Source: JAYGED01 sp046582565 (GTDB taxonomy: Bacteria > Pseudomonadota > Alphaproteobacteria > JAAXGF01). Taken from it: DNA of 64,000 bases. Positions within the stretch are counted from its first letter, which is position 1; every line of letters starts with the position of its first letter. The stretch lies in assembly GCA_046582565.1 (NCBI GenBank), contig JAYGED010000241.1, positions 1-64,000 on the forward strand, written 5' to 3'. Shown here one piece after another: positions 35,276-44,088 of this stretch. The notes beneath the pieces were generated by a model, which was not told where the DNA came from, ran no database searches, and saw only the letters and a list, made by a program, of their open reading frames with translations. A program made the translations under genes and the position numbers.

Positions 35276-36067
35276 CTAATTGGCGTTTTCGGATAAGTCC
35301 AGCCGTTCAACCAACAGGGCGTGCAGGTCCGGCCCGGCGGCGACGATGTCCGGGAACTGGGTGTCCGGTTTGTTGAAGTTGAGACCCTCGCCGCGCGCGT
35401 CGGTGATCCGGCCGCCGGCCTCGGCCAGCAACAGAGCGGCGGCGGCGATGTCCCATTCACTCTTCGGATAGAGGGTGACGCAGGCGTCGTATTTCCCGGC
35501 GGCGACCAGGGCGAGCTTGTAGGCGATCGAGCTGATCGCCGTCACCGTCATGCCTGAGAGCTGGTTGCGCCATTCGTCGCAATCCTTTTCGGACCGGCTG
35601 GAAACCAGGCTGGCGCCTTCGATGGCCGCGGCCTCGCTCACCGCCATGGTCTCACCGTTGAGCCGCGCGCCGCCGCCAACAAGGGCTTCGAACATCTCGT
35701 CGGTGGCCGGGTTGAACAGCGCCGCAGACACGGTTGAGCCTTCTTCCACCAGGGCCGCCGAGATGGTGAATTCCGCCCGGCCGGCGAGGAAAGCGTTGGT
35801 GCCGTCGATGGGATCGACGACCCACACCCGCTGTGCCGTGAGCCGCGCGGGATCGTCTTCGCTTTCCTCCGACAGCCAGCCGAATTCCGGGAACCGGTCG
35901 CACAGGGCGTGCTTGAGAAAATCGTTGGCGGCGTGATCGGCGTCGCTCACCCATTGGCCGGGAGACTTTTCCCAGGCCTTCGGCTCGTCTTGGAAAAAAC
36001 TTAATGCCACGGCGCCGGCGGCGCGCACCGCGCTGGTCAAATGAGCATGAACGGCGGCTTCGATCAC
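35276..36067 (-). CDS. cysQ: 3'(2'),5'-bisphosphate nucleotidase / inositol monophosphatase family
   Basis: A 263-residue Li-sensitive Mg-dependent phosphatase. Metal-site motifs are EESED (about 68-72), WVVDPIDGTNAF (about 82-93) and the C-terminal WDIAAAALLLAEAGG. The PKSEWDIAA form and length fit CysQ, which recycles 3'-phosphoadenosine phosphate from sulfate assimilation, better than SuhB. It overlaps pmbA by four bases, an arrangement frequent in alphaproteobacteria. Confidence 0.85.
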   Translation of the reverse strand: MIEAAVHAHLTSAVRAAGAVALSFFQDEPKAWEKSPGQWVSDADHAANDFLKHALCDRFPEFGWLSEESEDDPARLTAQRVWVVDPIDGTNAFLAGRAEFTISAALVEEGSTVSAALFNPATDEMFEALVGGGARLNGETMAVSEAAAIEGASLVSSRSEKDCDEWRNQLSGMTVTAISSIAYKLALVAAGKYDACVTLYPKSEWDIAAAALLLAEAGGRITDARGEGLNFNKPDTQFPDIVAAGPDLHALLVERLDLSENAN

Positions 36068-37407
36068 GCGCCGGCAACCGTCATGCCGTCGATACGCACC
36101 GTGGGGGCGTCGATGCCGCGCCGGATGACCAGATCGTCGGCCGGGGTGAGATGAGCAAACATATCCGCAAGATTGCCGGCGACGGTCATTTCGCTCACCG
36201 GATGGGTGATTTCGCCCTGCTCGATCCAGAAGCCCGAAGCGCCCCGGCTGTAATCGCCGGTCAACGGATTGACCCCCATACCGATCAGCTCGGTGACCAG
36301 GAAGCCCTGCTCAATGGCGCCGATGAGCGCCTCGGGGCTGGCAGCACCGGGGCCCAGCGTGAGGTTCGTCGGGCCCGGCGAGGGCGGCGACGAGGTGCCG
36401 CGCGAGGCATGGCCGGTGGTCTCCAGCCCAAGCTGGCGGGCCGAGCGAGAATCGAGCAGCCATGTGGTCAGCACACCATCGTCTATGATGTTGCGCGCCG
36501 ATGTGGCCACCCCCTCGCCGTCATAGGCCTTCGAGCGCAGGCCGCGCAGCCGGCGGGGATCGTCGGTGATGACGATGCCGGGGGCGAACACCGCTTCGCC
36601 CAGGCGATCCTTGAGGAAGCTGGTGCCGCGCGCCACGGCGGGGCCGGAGATGGCGCCCGCCAGATTGCTCAACAGGCCGGACGCGATGCGCCAGTCATAG
36701 ACCACCGGCATCTGGCCGCTCGACGCTTTCTTCGGGTTGAGCCTGCGCACGGCGCGCATCCCCGCGTTGCGCCCGATGGTCTCCGGGTCGTCGAGATCGG
36801 CGGCGAAGCGGGCGGTGGCGTAGTCGTAATCGCGCTCCATGGCGGCGCCCTCGCCGGCGATGACGCTGGCGCTGACGCTGTGCGAGGAAACCGCATAACC
36901 GGCGGCGAACCCGGCGCTGGTGACCAGGGATATTTTTGTGCTGCCCCAGCTCGCCCCGGCGCCCTCGGAATTGCTGATGCCGGGAACCGCCCGGGCGGCG
37001 TCCTCGGCGGCGGCGGCGCGCAGGGTCAGGGTCTCAGGCGTCGGCTCATCATCGTCGCACAGCTCAAGTTCGGGAAATTCCGTCGCATAGCGCCCCGCAT
37101 CGGCCAGGCCACAGTAGGGATCCTCCGGCGCCGCCGCGGCCATGGCCAGGGCGCGCTCGATAAGCTCGGACAGGGCGCCCTCGCCGATGTCGGTCGAGGA
37201 CACCATGGCTTGGCGCTTGCCGCGAAACACCCGCAGGCCGACATCCTGGGACTCGGCGCGCTCGATGCCTTCGGACTCACCGAGCCGCTGGGAGACCGAC
37301 AAGCTGGCGCTCTCGAACATCACCCCATCGGCGGCATCCGCCCCGGCGGCGCGGGCGCGGGATATCAGATCATCGAGCAGGTCGAGGGGATCGGGCGAGT
37401 GGGACAT
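36064..37407 (-). CDS. pmbA: TldE/PmbA-type metalloprotease
   Basis: A 447-residue member of the TldD/TldE family. The N-terminal half has GVMFESASLSVSQRLGESEGIERAESQDVGLRVFRGKRQAMVSSTD. The C-terminal half contains NLTLGPGAASPEALIGAIEQGFLVTELIGMGVNPLTGDYSRGASGFWIEQGEI, the PmbA signature. The HExxxH zinc motif of TldD is absent, as expected for TldE/PmbA, which partners TldD. No tldD lies in the window. The gene follows ubiD by 64 bases and overlaps cysQ. Confidence 0.92.
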   Translation of the reverse strand: MSHSPDPLDLLDDLISRARAAGADAADGVMFESASLSVSQRLGESEGIERAESQDVGLRVFRGKRQAMVSSTDIGEGALSELIERALAMAAAAPEDPYCGLADAGRYATEFPELELCDDDEPTPETLTLRAAAAEDAARAVPGISNSEGAGASWGSTKISLVTSAGFAAGYAVSSHSVSASVIAGEGAAMERDYDYATARFAADLDDPETIGRNAGMRAVRRLNPKKASSGQMPVVYDWRIASGLLSNLAGAISGPAVARGTSFLKDRLGEAVFAPGIVITDDPRRLRGLRSKAYDGEGVATSARNIIDDGVLTTWLLDSRSARQLGLETTGHASRGTSSPPSPGPTNLTLGPGAASPEALIGAIEQGFLVTELIGMGVNPLTGDYSRGASGFWIEQGEITHPVSEMTVAGNLADMFAHLTPADDLVIRRGIDAPTVRIDGMTVAGA

Positions 37408-37471
37408 GGAGGGAACCTGGAGAGATGGGAGAGAATGCTGTGCGGAATATAGGTCCTGGGCGGCGCAGCGC

Positions 37472-38965
37472 CTAATCCCAAATCGGCTTACCGCTCCCCG
37501 GCAGGCCGAGCTTGGGCCATTTCTCGGTGACCGTCCGTATTACCTCGTCGTCCATGCGGATCAGGCGGCCCCATTGGCGGTTGGTTTCGGGCGGCAGTTT
37601 GTTGGTGGCGTCGAGGCCGATCTTGGAGCCCAGGCTGGGCTCGGGGCTGGCGAAATCGAGGTAATCGATGGGGGTGTTCTCGATCAGGGTGATGTCCCTC
37701 GCCGGGTCCATGCGCGTCGAGATCGCCCACATGACGTCTTTCCAGTCGCGGGCGTTGATGTCGTCGTCCACCACGATGACCCATTTGGTGTAGGTGAACT
37801 GGCGCAGGAACGACCAGACCCCCATCATCACCCGCTTGGCGTGGCCGGGATAGGCCTTCTTCATGGAGACCACGGCGATGCGGTAGGAGCAGCCCTCCGG
37901 CGGCAGCCAGAAGTCGGTGATCTCGGGGAACTGCTGGGTCAGCAGGGGGATGACGACCTCGTTGAGGGCCTCGCCGAGGATCGAGGGCTCGTCGGGCGGC
38001 CGGCCGGTATAGGTTGAGAGATAGATCGGATCGCGGCGCATGGTCATGGCGCTGATGGTGAACACCGGGAATTTCTCCACCGCGTTGTAATAGCCGGTGT
38101 GATCACCGTAGGGCCCTTCGTCGCCGTAATCATCGAGGGAGACATGGCCCTCGAGCACAATCTCGGCCCCGGCGGGCACTTTCAGGGGCACGGTCTTGCA
38201 TTCCACCAGATCGACCTTTTTGCCGCGCAGCAGCCCGGCGAACTGATATTCCGACAGGCTGTCGGGGATTGGCGTGACGGCTGCGAGGATGGTGCCCGGG
38301 TCGGCGCCGATGACCGCCGCAACGGGCAGGGGCTCGCGCTTCTCATCGGCCCAGCGGGCATGATGCTGGGCGCCGCCGCGATGCTTCAGCCAGCGCATCA
38401 GGGTTGTGTTGGGCCCGGTCACCTGCAGGCGGTAGATGCCCAGGTTGTAGCTGTCTTCGGGCCGCCCGCCCGGCCCCTTGGTGACCACCAGGGGCCAGGT
38501 GATGAGCGGCGACGGCTCGCCCGGCCAGCAGGTCTGGATGGGCAGTTTGGCGAGATCGATATCGTCGCCTGTGAGCACCACTTCCTGACAGGGCGCGGAC
38601 TTAACTGTTCTGGGTTGCATGGCCATGGCCGTCTTGACCAGGGGCAGCATGGCCACCGCCTCGCGCAGGCCGCCGGGCGGTTTGGGCTGCTTGAGGAAGG
38701 CCAGGGTCTCGCCGACCTCGCGCAATTGGTCGGGCTCGCGGCCCATGCCCCAGGCGACCCGCTCGATGGTGCCGAACAGATTGACCAGCATCGGCATATC
38801 CGAGCCGATGACATTCTCGAACAAGACGGCCGGCCCGCCCTCGGCGATCAGCCGGGTCTGAATTTCGGTCATCTCGAGATGGGGCGAGACCGGCTCGGTA
38901 ACCCGCACCAGCCGCCCGTCGCGCTCGAGCCGGGCCATGAAGTCTCGCAAGCTGGAAAAAGCCAT
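37472..38965 (-). CDS. ubiD: UbiD-family prenyl-FMN decarboxylase
   Basis: A 497-residue 3-octaprenyl-4-hydroxybenzoate carboxy-lyase-type enzyme. It has the N-terminal [31 protein letters not shown], the [17 protein letters not shown] substrate region, [21 protein letters not shown] with the conserved acid residues of the active site, and [28 protein letters not shown]. This form matches UbiD of ubiquinone synthesis rather than aromatic-acid decarboxylases such as VdcC, but the prenyl-FMN synthase UbiX is not in the window. Confidence 0.92.
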   Translation of the reverse strand: MAFSSLRDFMARLERDGRLVRVTEPVSPHLEMTEIQTRLIAEGGPAVLFENVIGSDMPMLVNLFGTIERVAWGMGREPDQLREVGETLAFLKQPKPPGGLREAVAMLPLVKTAMAMQPRTVKSAPCQEVVLTGDDIDLAKLPIQTCWPGEPSPLITWPLVVTKGPGGRPEDSYNLGIYRLQVTGPNTTLMRWLKHRGGAQHHARWADEKREPLPVAAVIGADPGTILAAVTPIPDSLSEYQFAGLLRGKKVDLVECKTVPLKVPAGAEIVLEGHVSLDDYGDEGPYGDHTGYYNAVEKFPVFTISAMTMRRDPIYLSTYTGRPPDEPSILGEALNEVVIPLLTQQFPEITDFWLPPEGCSYRIAVVSMKKAYPGHAKRVMMGVWSFLRQFTYTKWVIVVDDDINARDWKDVMWAISTRMDPARDITLIENTPIDYLDFASPEPSLGSKIGLDATNKLPPETNRQWGRLIRMDDEVIRTVTEKWPKLGLPGSGKPIWD

Positions 38966-38977
38966 GACCGCCGCTCG

Positions 38978-39415
38978 TTACGCCTCCAGCTCGATCTTGA
39001 GGACCACGCCGTCGACGCCGACTACCTTGACCCGGGCGCCGGCGGGCTGGTCGTCGCCCTCGACCTTCCAACTGGTGTCGTCGAGACGCACCTTGCCGAC
39101 CCGGTTGACGATGGGATCATCCAGGGTGACCACCCGGCCGATATATTGCTCGCCGCGCCGGTTCAGGGTCGGAAGATCGGTCTCCGTGGGGTGGCTCCTT
39201 TGGTAGACCCGCCAGCCGACCACCGAGCCTACCGACAACACGGCGAAGATCAGAAGCTGATTTTCCCAGGACAGCTCAGGCGCCGCCAGCAGGACCGCGC
39301 CGACCACCCCGGCCGAGACGCCGAGCCACAGGAAGATGGCGCCCGGCGCCAGGGTCTCGATGATGATCAGGACCACGGCGGCCACCCACCAGTGCCAGAA
39401 CTCAATGAGCTCCAT
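38978..39415 (-). CDS. NfeD-family short membrane protein
   Basis: A 145-residue short NfeD: two or three membrane segments (about 5-20 and 26-70) followed by a C-terminal OB-fold domain (LNRRGEQYIGRVVTLDDPIVNRVGKVRLDDTSWKVEGDDQPAGARVKVVGVDGVVLKIE). It lacks the ClpP-like protease domain of long NfeD proteins. It starts three bases after the slipin gene stop; the slipin-NfeD pairing is well known and the two proteins are thought to interact in membrane microdomains. Confidence 0.92.
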   Translation of the reverse strand: MELIEFWHWWVAAVVLIIIETLAPGAIFLWLGVSAGVVGAVLLAAPELSWENQLLIFAVLSVGSVVGWRVYQRSHPTETDLPTLNRRGEQYIGRVVTLDDPIVNRVGKVRLDDTSWKVEGDDQPAGARVKVVGVDGVVLKIELEA

Positions 39416-39418
39416 GAA

Positions 39419-40357
39419 TCAGCTTTCCTTCTGGCTCATGGCCTCGCGGGCAATCTCGGCGATGCCGCTGATCGAGCCGATCACGCTGGCCGCCTCCAGG
39501 GGCAGGAACAGGGTCTTCTGATTGTTGGATTCAGCGAAGGCGGTGAGCGTCTCCATGTAGCGCTGGGCGATGAAATAATTTATCGCCTGCACGTCACCCT
39601 TGCCGACCGCCTCGGAGACCATGGCGATGGCCTTGGCCTCGGCCTCGGCCTCGCGCTCGCGCGCCTCGGCGTCGCGGTAGGCGGCCTCGCGGCGGCCCTC
39701 GGCATCCAGGATGACCGCCTGTTTCTCGCCCTCGGCCTTGAGGATTTCGGCCTGGCGGAAACCCTCGGCGTCGAGGATGTTGGCGCGTTTTTCGCGCTCG
39801 GCCTTCATTTGCCGGGCCATGGCTTCGACCAAGCTGGGCGGCGGCGCGATATCCTTGATCTCGATTCGCGTCACCTTGATCCCCCAGGGCGTCGTCGCCT
39901 CGTCGACCACGGTGAGGAGCTGGGCGTTGATCGTATCGCGCTGGGACAACAACTGGTCGAGATCCATCGAGCCCATCACGGTGCGGATATTGGTCATCGT
40001 CAAATTCAGGATGGCGTTAATCAGATTGTTGACCTCATAGGCCGCCTTGGCGGCTTCGAGTATCTGAAAGAAGACCACCCCGTCGACCGCCACCATGGCG
40101 TTATCGCGGGTGATGATTTCCTGGGTCGGCACGTCGAGCACGGTTTCCATCATGTTCATCTTGGCGCCGATCCGATCGACAATCGGCACGATGAGATGAA
40201 GCCCGGGCCTCAGCGTGCGGGTATAGCGGCCGAACCGCTCGGTGGTGTACTCCATGCCTTGGGGCACGGTCTTGACGCCGCCGAACAGCAGGGCAACGGC
40301 GAGCAGCATGAACGCCACAACAAAGATCGAAAAACCGTCCAGGACTAGGGCTTCCAT
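39419..40357 (-). CDS. SPFH/band-7 protein (slipin/QmcA-like)
   Basis: A 312-residue prohibitin-superfamily protein. One N-terminal membrane helix (about 8-26) is followed by the SPFH domain ([34 protein letters not shown]... to about 190). After it comes an Ala/Glu-rich coiled coil ([59 protein letters not shown]). The ATG at 40357 is chosen because GAGGAG lies seven bases upstream; the longer frame is rejected. Operon with NfeD; likely a membrane-scaffold role. Confidence 0.93.
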   Translation of the reverse strand: MEALVLDGFSIFVVAFMLLAVALLFGGVKTVPQGMEYTTERFGRYTRTLRPGLHLIVPIVDRIGAKMNMMETVLDVPTQEIITRDNAMVAVDGVVFFQILEAAKAAYEVNNLINAILNLTMTNIRTVMGSMDLDQLLSQRDTINAQLLTVVDEATTPWGIKVTRIEIKDIAPPPSLVEAMARQMKAEREKRANILDAEGFRQAEILKAEGEKQAVILDAEGRREAAYRDAEAREREAEAEAKAIAMVSEAVGKGDVQAINYFIAQRYMETLTAFAESNNQKTLFLPLEAASVIGSISGIAEIAREAMSQKES

Positions 40358-40468
40358 GATCATACTCCTCTTCGATGAAGTCTTTTGCCGCCGCAACAGC
40401 TTATCACTCGATTAACCTCATTGTGATATTAATGCGGTGCCGAATGCGACCAATTGGGACCGACATTC

Positions 40469-41293
40469 ATGAGTGTCACCGACGAAGAGCTGAAACTTGA
40501 ACGGGCCAAGGGCTATCCCTATCATACCCCGGCCTATTCCTATCTGTTCATCAACGGGACCGATCATGAAATCGTCGAGGCCCAGGGCGATCCCGTGCTG
40601 GATGGTGAAATCTTCGCGGGCGACGAACGCATGACGACGACCAAGTTCCTGCGCCGCATCGGTATCCATAACCCGCAAGGCCTGGAGGCGCGCACGCCGG
40701 TCATCGCGCATGGCTCGAATGCGTCGCCTGCCCAGCTTGCCCGCAAGTTCAACGGTGTCGACGACGATGTGATCATCCCGGTGCTGCGCGGCGGTCTGGT
40801 CGACTTCGACGTGGTCTATGCGGCGCATTTCACCGCCTATGGATCGATCCCGGCCACCCTGGCGGCCTCGCCCGGAACCACGGCGGAGATTGCCGTTGTC
40901 TATCTGACCGATGGGCAATTGGCGCGTATGCACAAGACCGAAGGTCTCGGGGTGAGCTATGTCTATGGCCGCATCGGCGGAATATTTCTCGACGTCGACG
41001 GGCTCGATCCCCTGTTGGAGGCCTTCGTCTATATCACCCTGCGCGGCGCCGCCATGCTGAGCGGCTCTCCCCTGGCTCTGTCCAGCGTCACCGCCCACCA
41101 GCGGCGCTTCAAGTCGCAGCCCATGTCGGCCATGCTGGCTCTGGCGCGCGACCGGTTTGCCCCCGATCTCGGCCTCGACGCCTTCATACTGGAAACCATT
41201 GCCGACGAAGCCCTACGCGCCGAGCGCACCGCCGCCCTGCACAGCAGCGCCCAACGCCCCCAATTCGCAGACTTCGACGTGCTGATGGGCTGA
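40469..41293 (+). CDS. Hypothetical protein with gamma-glutamylcyclotransferase-like features
   Basis: A 274-residue soluble protein. The segment PVIAHGSNASPAQLARKFNG resembles the YGSN loop of GGCT-fold proteins, followed by AAHFTAYGSIPATLAASPGTTAEIAVVYLTDGQLARMHKTEGLGVSYVYGRI, in which the Glu of HKTEG sits where GGCT enzymes have their catalytic acid. The N-terminal 70 and C-terminal 80 residues are not recognised. The ATG at 40469 is preferred to a TTG five codons upstream. The family call is by eye and uncertain. Confidence 0.55.
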   Translation: MSVTDEELKLERAKGYPYHTPAYSYLFINGTDHEIVEAQGDPVLDGEIFAGDERMTTTKFLRRIGIHNPQGLEARTPVIAHGSNASPAQLARKFNGVDDDVIIPVLRGGLVDFDVVYAAHFTAYGSIPATLAASPGTTAEIAVVYLTDGQLARMHKTEGLGVSYVYGRIGGIFLDVDGLDPLLEAFVYITLRGAAMLSGSPLALSSVTAHQRRFKSQPMSAMLALARDRFAPDLGLDAFILETIADEALRAERTAALHSSAQRPQFADFDVLMG

Positions 41294-41328
41294 TAAAAAA
41301 TTAACGTACCCGAGTGGGCACGGCAGCA

Positions 41329-41416
41329 TTCTCCGACCGTAATGGTCGGAGAAGCAAGCCCGCAAAGCGGGCCGCCGGCTTACTCGGCGTAAGCCTGCGT
41401 GGCGTTTGAACGCAGG
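41329..41416. repeat. Four consecutive hairpins between convergent genes
   Basis: TTCTCCGACC/GGTCGGAGAA (41329-41353, five-base loop), GCCCGC/GCGGGC (41358-41372, loop AAA), GGCTTAC/GTAAGCC (41377-41395) and CCTGCGT/ACGCAGG (41394-41416) follow each other almost without spacing. The block lies between a plus-strand gene and the 3' end of the GMC gene, where a bidirectional terminator is expected, but four stems suggest a palindromic repeat family. Confidence 0.65.
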
Positions 41417-41443
41417 GAGCCCTTGGGCGACCGCATAACCCCC

Positions 41444-43075
41444 CTACCGATCCTGTTTGATCATGGCGGCGGCTTTTTCGCCGATCATGATGGCCGGGGC
41501 GTTGGTGTTGCCCGAGGTAACCGTCGGCATGATCGCGCAATCGGCGACGCGCAAGCTCTCGACGCCGCGCACCCGCAGCCGCTCATCAACCACCGCGGCG
41601 TCGTCCTGGCCCATCTTGCAGGTCCCGACCGGGTGAAAGATCGTGCCGCCGGTGTCGCGGATATAGGCGAGGATGTCGTCGTCGCTGGTGACCTCGGGGC
41701 CGGGCGTATGCTCCTCGACAATATGGCTGGCAAAAGGCGGTTGGGCGGCAATTCGGCGGGCCAGCTTGATGCCGTCGATCATGGTGCGCCGGTCGGTCTC
41801 GGTGTCGAGATAATTGGGCCGGATCGCCGGCGGCGCGGCGCCATCGGGCGAGGCGATCGTCACCGTGCCCCGGCTTTCCGGGCGAAGCTGGCAGACCGAC
41901 GCGGTGACGCCGGGGAAACGGTCCAGATCGAGCCCCGATCCCTGGACGCCGGCCAGGGCCTTGTTGGTGCTGAGCGGTAGGAAATGGATCTGCACATCGG
42001 GGGTCTCAAGCTCGGGCCGGGTGCGCGCGAAGACGCCGACCTGACCGGCGCTGATGGTCATCGGCCCCTTTCTGAACAGGGCGAAGCGCAAGGCAATGGC
42101 GATCCGGCGGTGAAGATAGCGGGTGTCGTCGTTGATGGTGATCGGCTGGTTGCAGCGGTACATGCATTTGACCTGCAGATGATCCTGCAGATTGGCGCCG
42201 ACGCCGGGCAGCTCATGGATCGGCTCGATGCCGTGTTCGCGCAACAGCGCGCCCGGGCCGATGCCGGAAAGCTGGAGCAGTTGGGGCGAGTTGATCGCGC
42301 CGCCCGAGAGGATAATCTCAGCCGCCGCCCGCGCCACGCGGGGCTGTCCTGAGGCGCGGTATTCGACCGCGACGGCGCGCCGGCCCTCGAAGACAATCCG
42401 GGAGGCCAGGGCGTTGACCTCGATATGCAGGTTCGGGCGCCCCTTCGCCGGCTTGAGATAGGCGACGGCGGCGGAACAGCGCCAGCCATTGCGGGCCGTC
42501 ACCTGGAAATAACCGGCGCCTTCCTGCTCGGGCCCGTTGAAATCCGCATTCCTGGGGATACCGGCCTCGACCGCCGCCTCGATATAGGCTTTGCAGATTT
42601 CCCTATCGTCGGTCATGTTCGCAACCCTGAGCGGCCCGCCGACGCCGTGCAGATCGTCGGCCCCGCGCTCCTGATCCTCGGCGCGTTTGAAATAGGGCAG
42701 CACATCGTCCCACGACCAGCCCGCATTGCCGAGCTGGCGCCAATGGTTGTAATCCTGCTGCTGGCCGCGCATGTAGATCAGGCCGTTGATCGAGCTTGAG
42801 CCGCCGAGCACCTTGCCGCGCGGCCAGACCAGAGTGCGCCCGTTGAGGCCGGGGTCGGGCTCGGTGTTATAGCACCAGCTCAGGTTCGGATCGAACATGG
42901 TGCGGAAATAGCCGACCGGAATATGGATCCAGGGATTGCGGTCCCGGCCCCCCGCTTCGAGCAGCAACACGTGGATGCCCGGGTCCTCGGTCAACCGCGC
43001 GGCCACGGCGCATCCCGCCGACCCGGCGCCGACAACGATGTAATCGTAAGTTTGCTCGTTGATGTTCTCGGGCAT
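41444..43075 (-). CDS. GMC-family FAD oxidoreductase (choline dehydrogenase-like)
   Basis: A 543-residue flavoprotein. The FAD-binding motif YDYIVVGAGSAGCAVAARLTEDPGIHVLLLEAGG is at about 11-43. GMC signature 1 is RGKVLGGSSSINGLIYMRGQQQDYNHW and signature 2 is ILSGGAINSPQLLQLSGIGP. The C-terminal catalytic His region is HPVGTCKMGQD and the closing FAD contact is SGNTNAPAIMIGEKAA. Many such proteins are annotated as choline dehydrogenase, but alcohols of various kinds are oxidised; no betA-specific context exists here. The start at 43075 is chosen; the upstream extension runs into a repeat array. Confidence 0.92.
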   Translation of the reverse strand: MPENINEQTYDYIVVGAGSAGCAVAARLTEDPGIHVLLLEAGGRDRNPWIHIPVGYFRTMFDPNLSWCYNTEPDPGLNGRTLVWPRGKVLGGSSSINGLIYMRGQQQDYNHWRQLGNAGWSWDDVLPYFKRAEDQERGADDLHGVGGPLRVANMTDDREICKAYIEAAVEAGIPRNADFNGPEQEGAGYFQVTARNGWRCSAAVAYLKPAKGRPNLHIEVNALASRIVFEGRRAVAVEYRASGQPRVARAAAEIILSGGAINSPQLLQLSGIGPGALLREHGIEPIHELPGVGANLQDHLQVKCMYRCNQPITINDDTRYLHRRIAIALRFALFRKGPMTISAGQVGVFARTRPELETPDVQIHFLPLSTNKALAGVQGSGLDLDRFPGVTASVCQLRPESRGTVTIASPDGAAPPAIRPNYLDTETDRRTMIDGIKLARRIAAQPPFASHIVEEHTPGPEVTSDDDILAYIRDTGGTIFHPVGTCKMGQDDAAVVDERLRVRGVESLRVADCAIMPTVTSGNTNAPAIMIGEKAAAMIKQDR

Positions 43076-43124
43076 AGCGCGATGATGGAACGGGAGGCTC
43101 TGGAAGGCTACCGGAAAGTGGCCG

Positions 43125-43232
43125 TCAGCCATCAGCCATCAAGCCATCAGCAGTCAGCCATCAGCCATCAGCCATCAGCCATCAGCCATCAGCAGTCAGC
43201 TTAAAACTTTCTCGCTGACAGCTGACGGCTGA
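43125..43232. repeat. TCAGCCA heptanucleotide repeat array with inverted tail
   Basis: Eleven head-to-tail units from 43125 to 43200: two TCAGCCA, one eight-base TCAAGCCA, TCAGCAG, five perfect TCAGCCA, TCAGCAG and a partial TCAGC. After a 13-base AT-rich spacer, inverted and imperfect copies (GCTGACAGCTGACGGCTGA, 43214-43232) follow, so the region can form a hairpin. It lies between the gapR stop and the GMC gene start. Arrays of this heptamer type are known as short tandemly repeated repetitive sequences in other bacteria. Confidence 0.85.
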
Positions 43233-43238
43233 TCGCTT

Positions 43239-43484
43239 CTAGGCCATGTCGAGGGCGCGCTGATAGAGGTCCAGCAGGGCCTCCTGCTCGTTCCGCTCGC
43301 TCTGGTCGAGCTTTCTTAAGGAGACGATCCGGCGCATGGTCTTGGAGTCGAAGCCGTTGCCCTTGGCCTCGGCGTAGATGTCGCGAATATCGGAGGCTAG
43401 CCCCGCCTTTTCCTCTTCGAGCCGCTCAATGCGATCGATGTAGGACCGCAGATGCTCCGAAGCGATGCCGCCGACTTCCACCAT
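43239..43484 (-). CDS. gapR: GapR-family nucleoid-associated protein (DUF2312)
   Basis: An 81-residue protein of the DUF2312/UPF0335 family. GapR of Caulobacter binds overtwisted AT-rich DNA as a coiled-coil clamp and assists topoisomerases in replication. The full family pattern is present: LRSYIDRIERLEEEKAGLASDIRDIYAEAKGNGFDSKTMRRIVSLRKLDQSERNEQEALLDLYQRALD. The ATG at 43484 with GGAAGGA eight bases upstream gives family length; twelve more upstream residues in frame are rejected. Strong support for an alphaproteobacterial origin. Confidence 0.93.
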   Translation of the reverse strand: MVEVGGIASEHLRSYIDRIERLEEEKAGLASDIRDIYAEAKGNGFDSKTMRRIVSLRKLDQSERNEQEALLDLYQRALDMA

Positions 43485-43653
43485 TCTTATGTCCTTCCCA
43501 TGAGCCAATTCCCGGCGCATGCCGGGCCAGCTTGTATAGCGGCGGGGCGGAGCACGCGCAACAGCGCCTTTAGACTCGTCTGCTTAGGTTTCCTAAACTA
43601 CCATCGAAAGCCTTCCCAGGCGCCAAGTCCCATTCCTCTTGAACGAGCAAAAA

Positions 43654-44067
43654 ATGAGTTCTGTGATTCAAAGCTTTTGGGCCGGATATCCCATCATGAT
43701 GCTGCACTCCTCGGTGACGCTCGCCATGCTGCTGGCGGCGGTTTTCGTCTATATAAAGATCACCCCCTATGACGAGATAAAGCTTATCCGGGACGGCAAT
43801 ACGGCTGCCGCGATTTCCTTGGCGGGGGCGATTGTTGGCCTAGCACTTCCCCTATCCCTCAGCATGGCGAGCAGTATCAGCGTTTGGGAAGTGCTGATCT
43901 GGGGTCCGGTTACCCTGTTTCTGCAATTAATCGCCTACCGCTTTACAGACATTCTCCTCAAAGATCTGCCCAAGCGTATAGAGAATGGTGAGACAGGGCC
44001 TGCTGTCTTACTCGTCTCCATCAAACTCGGCGTCGCGATGATTAACGCCGCGGCCGTCACCGGCTGA
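43654..44067 (+). CDS. DUF350-family inner membrane protein
   Basis: A 137-residue protein with four membrane segments (about 15-38, 52-74, 80-100 and 115-135) and the DUF350 pattern (ITPYDEIKLIRDGNTAAAISLAGAIVGLALPLSLSMASS...FTDILLKDLPKRIENGETGPAVLLVSIKLGVAMINAAAVTG). The repeated xxLIxxGNxAAAIxLxGxxxGxxxPL layout reflects an internal duplication. Function unknown. It is followed after 21 bases by a membrane-anchored serine protease gene, and TTAGGTTTCCTAA, a short palindrome, lies upstream at 43584-43596. Confidence 0.8.
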   Translation: MSSVIQSFWAGYPIMMLHSSVTLAMLLAAVFVYIKITPYDEIKLIRDGNTAAAISLAGAIVGLALPLSLSMASSISVWEVLIWGPVTLFLQLIAYRFTDILLKDLPKRIENGETGPAVLLVSIKLGVAMINAAAVTG

Positions 44068-44088
44068 TCGCAAAAGCATTCCGCCGTT

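Noticed and set aside
36004..37452. 482-codon plus-strand frame opposite pmbA
   Set aside because: Antisense shadow with repetitive Arg/Gly/Ala composition.
38099..40348. 749-codon plus-strand open frame opposite ubiD, nfeD and the slipin gene
   Set aside because: It is antisense to three well-supported genes, spans gene boundaries and has a composition typical of high-GC shadow frames.
43125..43200. CRISPR-like repeat array
   Set aside because: The units are seven bases, contiguous and without spacers; no cas genes are present.
42923..43204. ORF ending in repeated SHQPSAI units
   Set aside because: It is translation of the TCAGCCA heptamer array running antisense through the GMC gene start.
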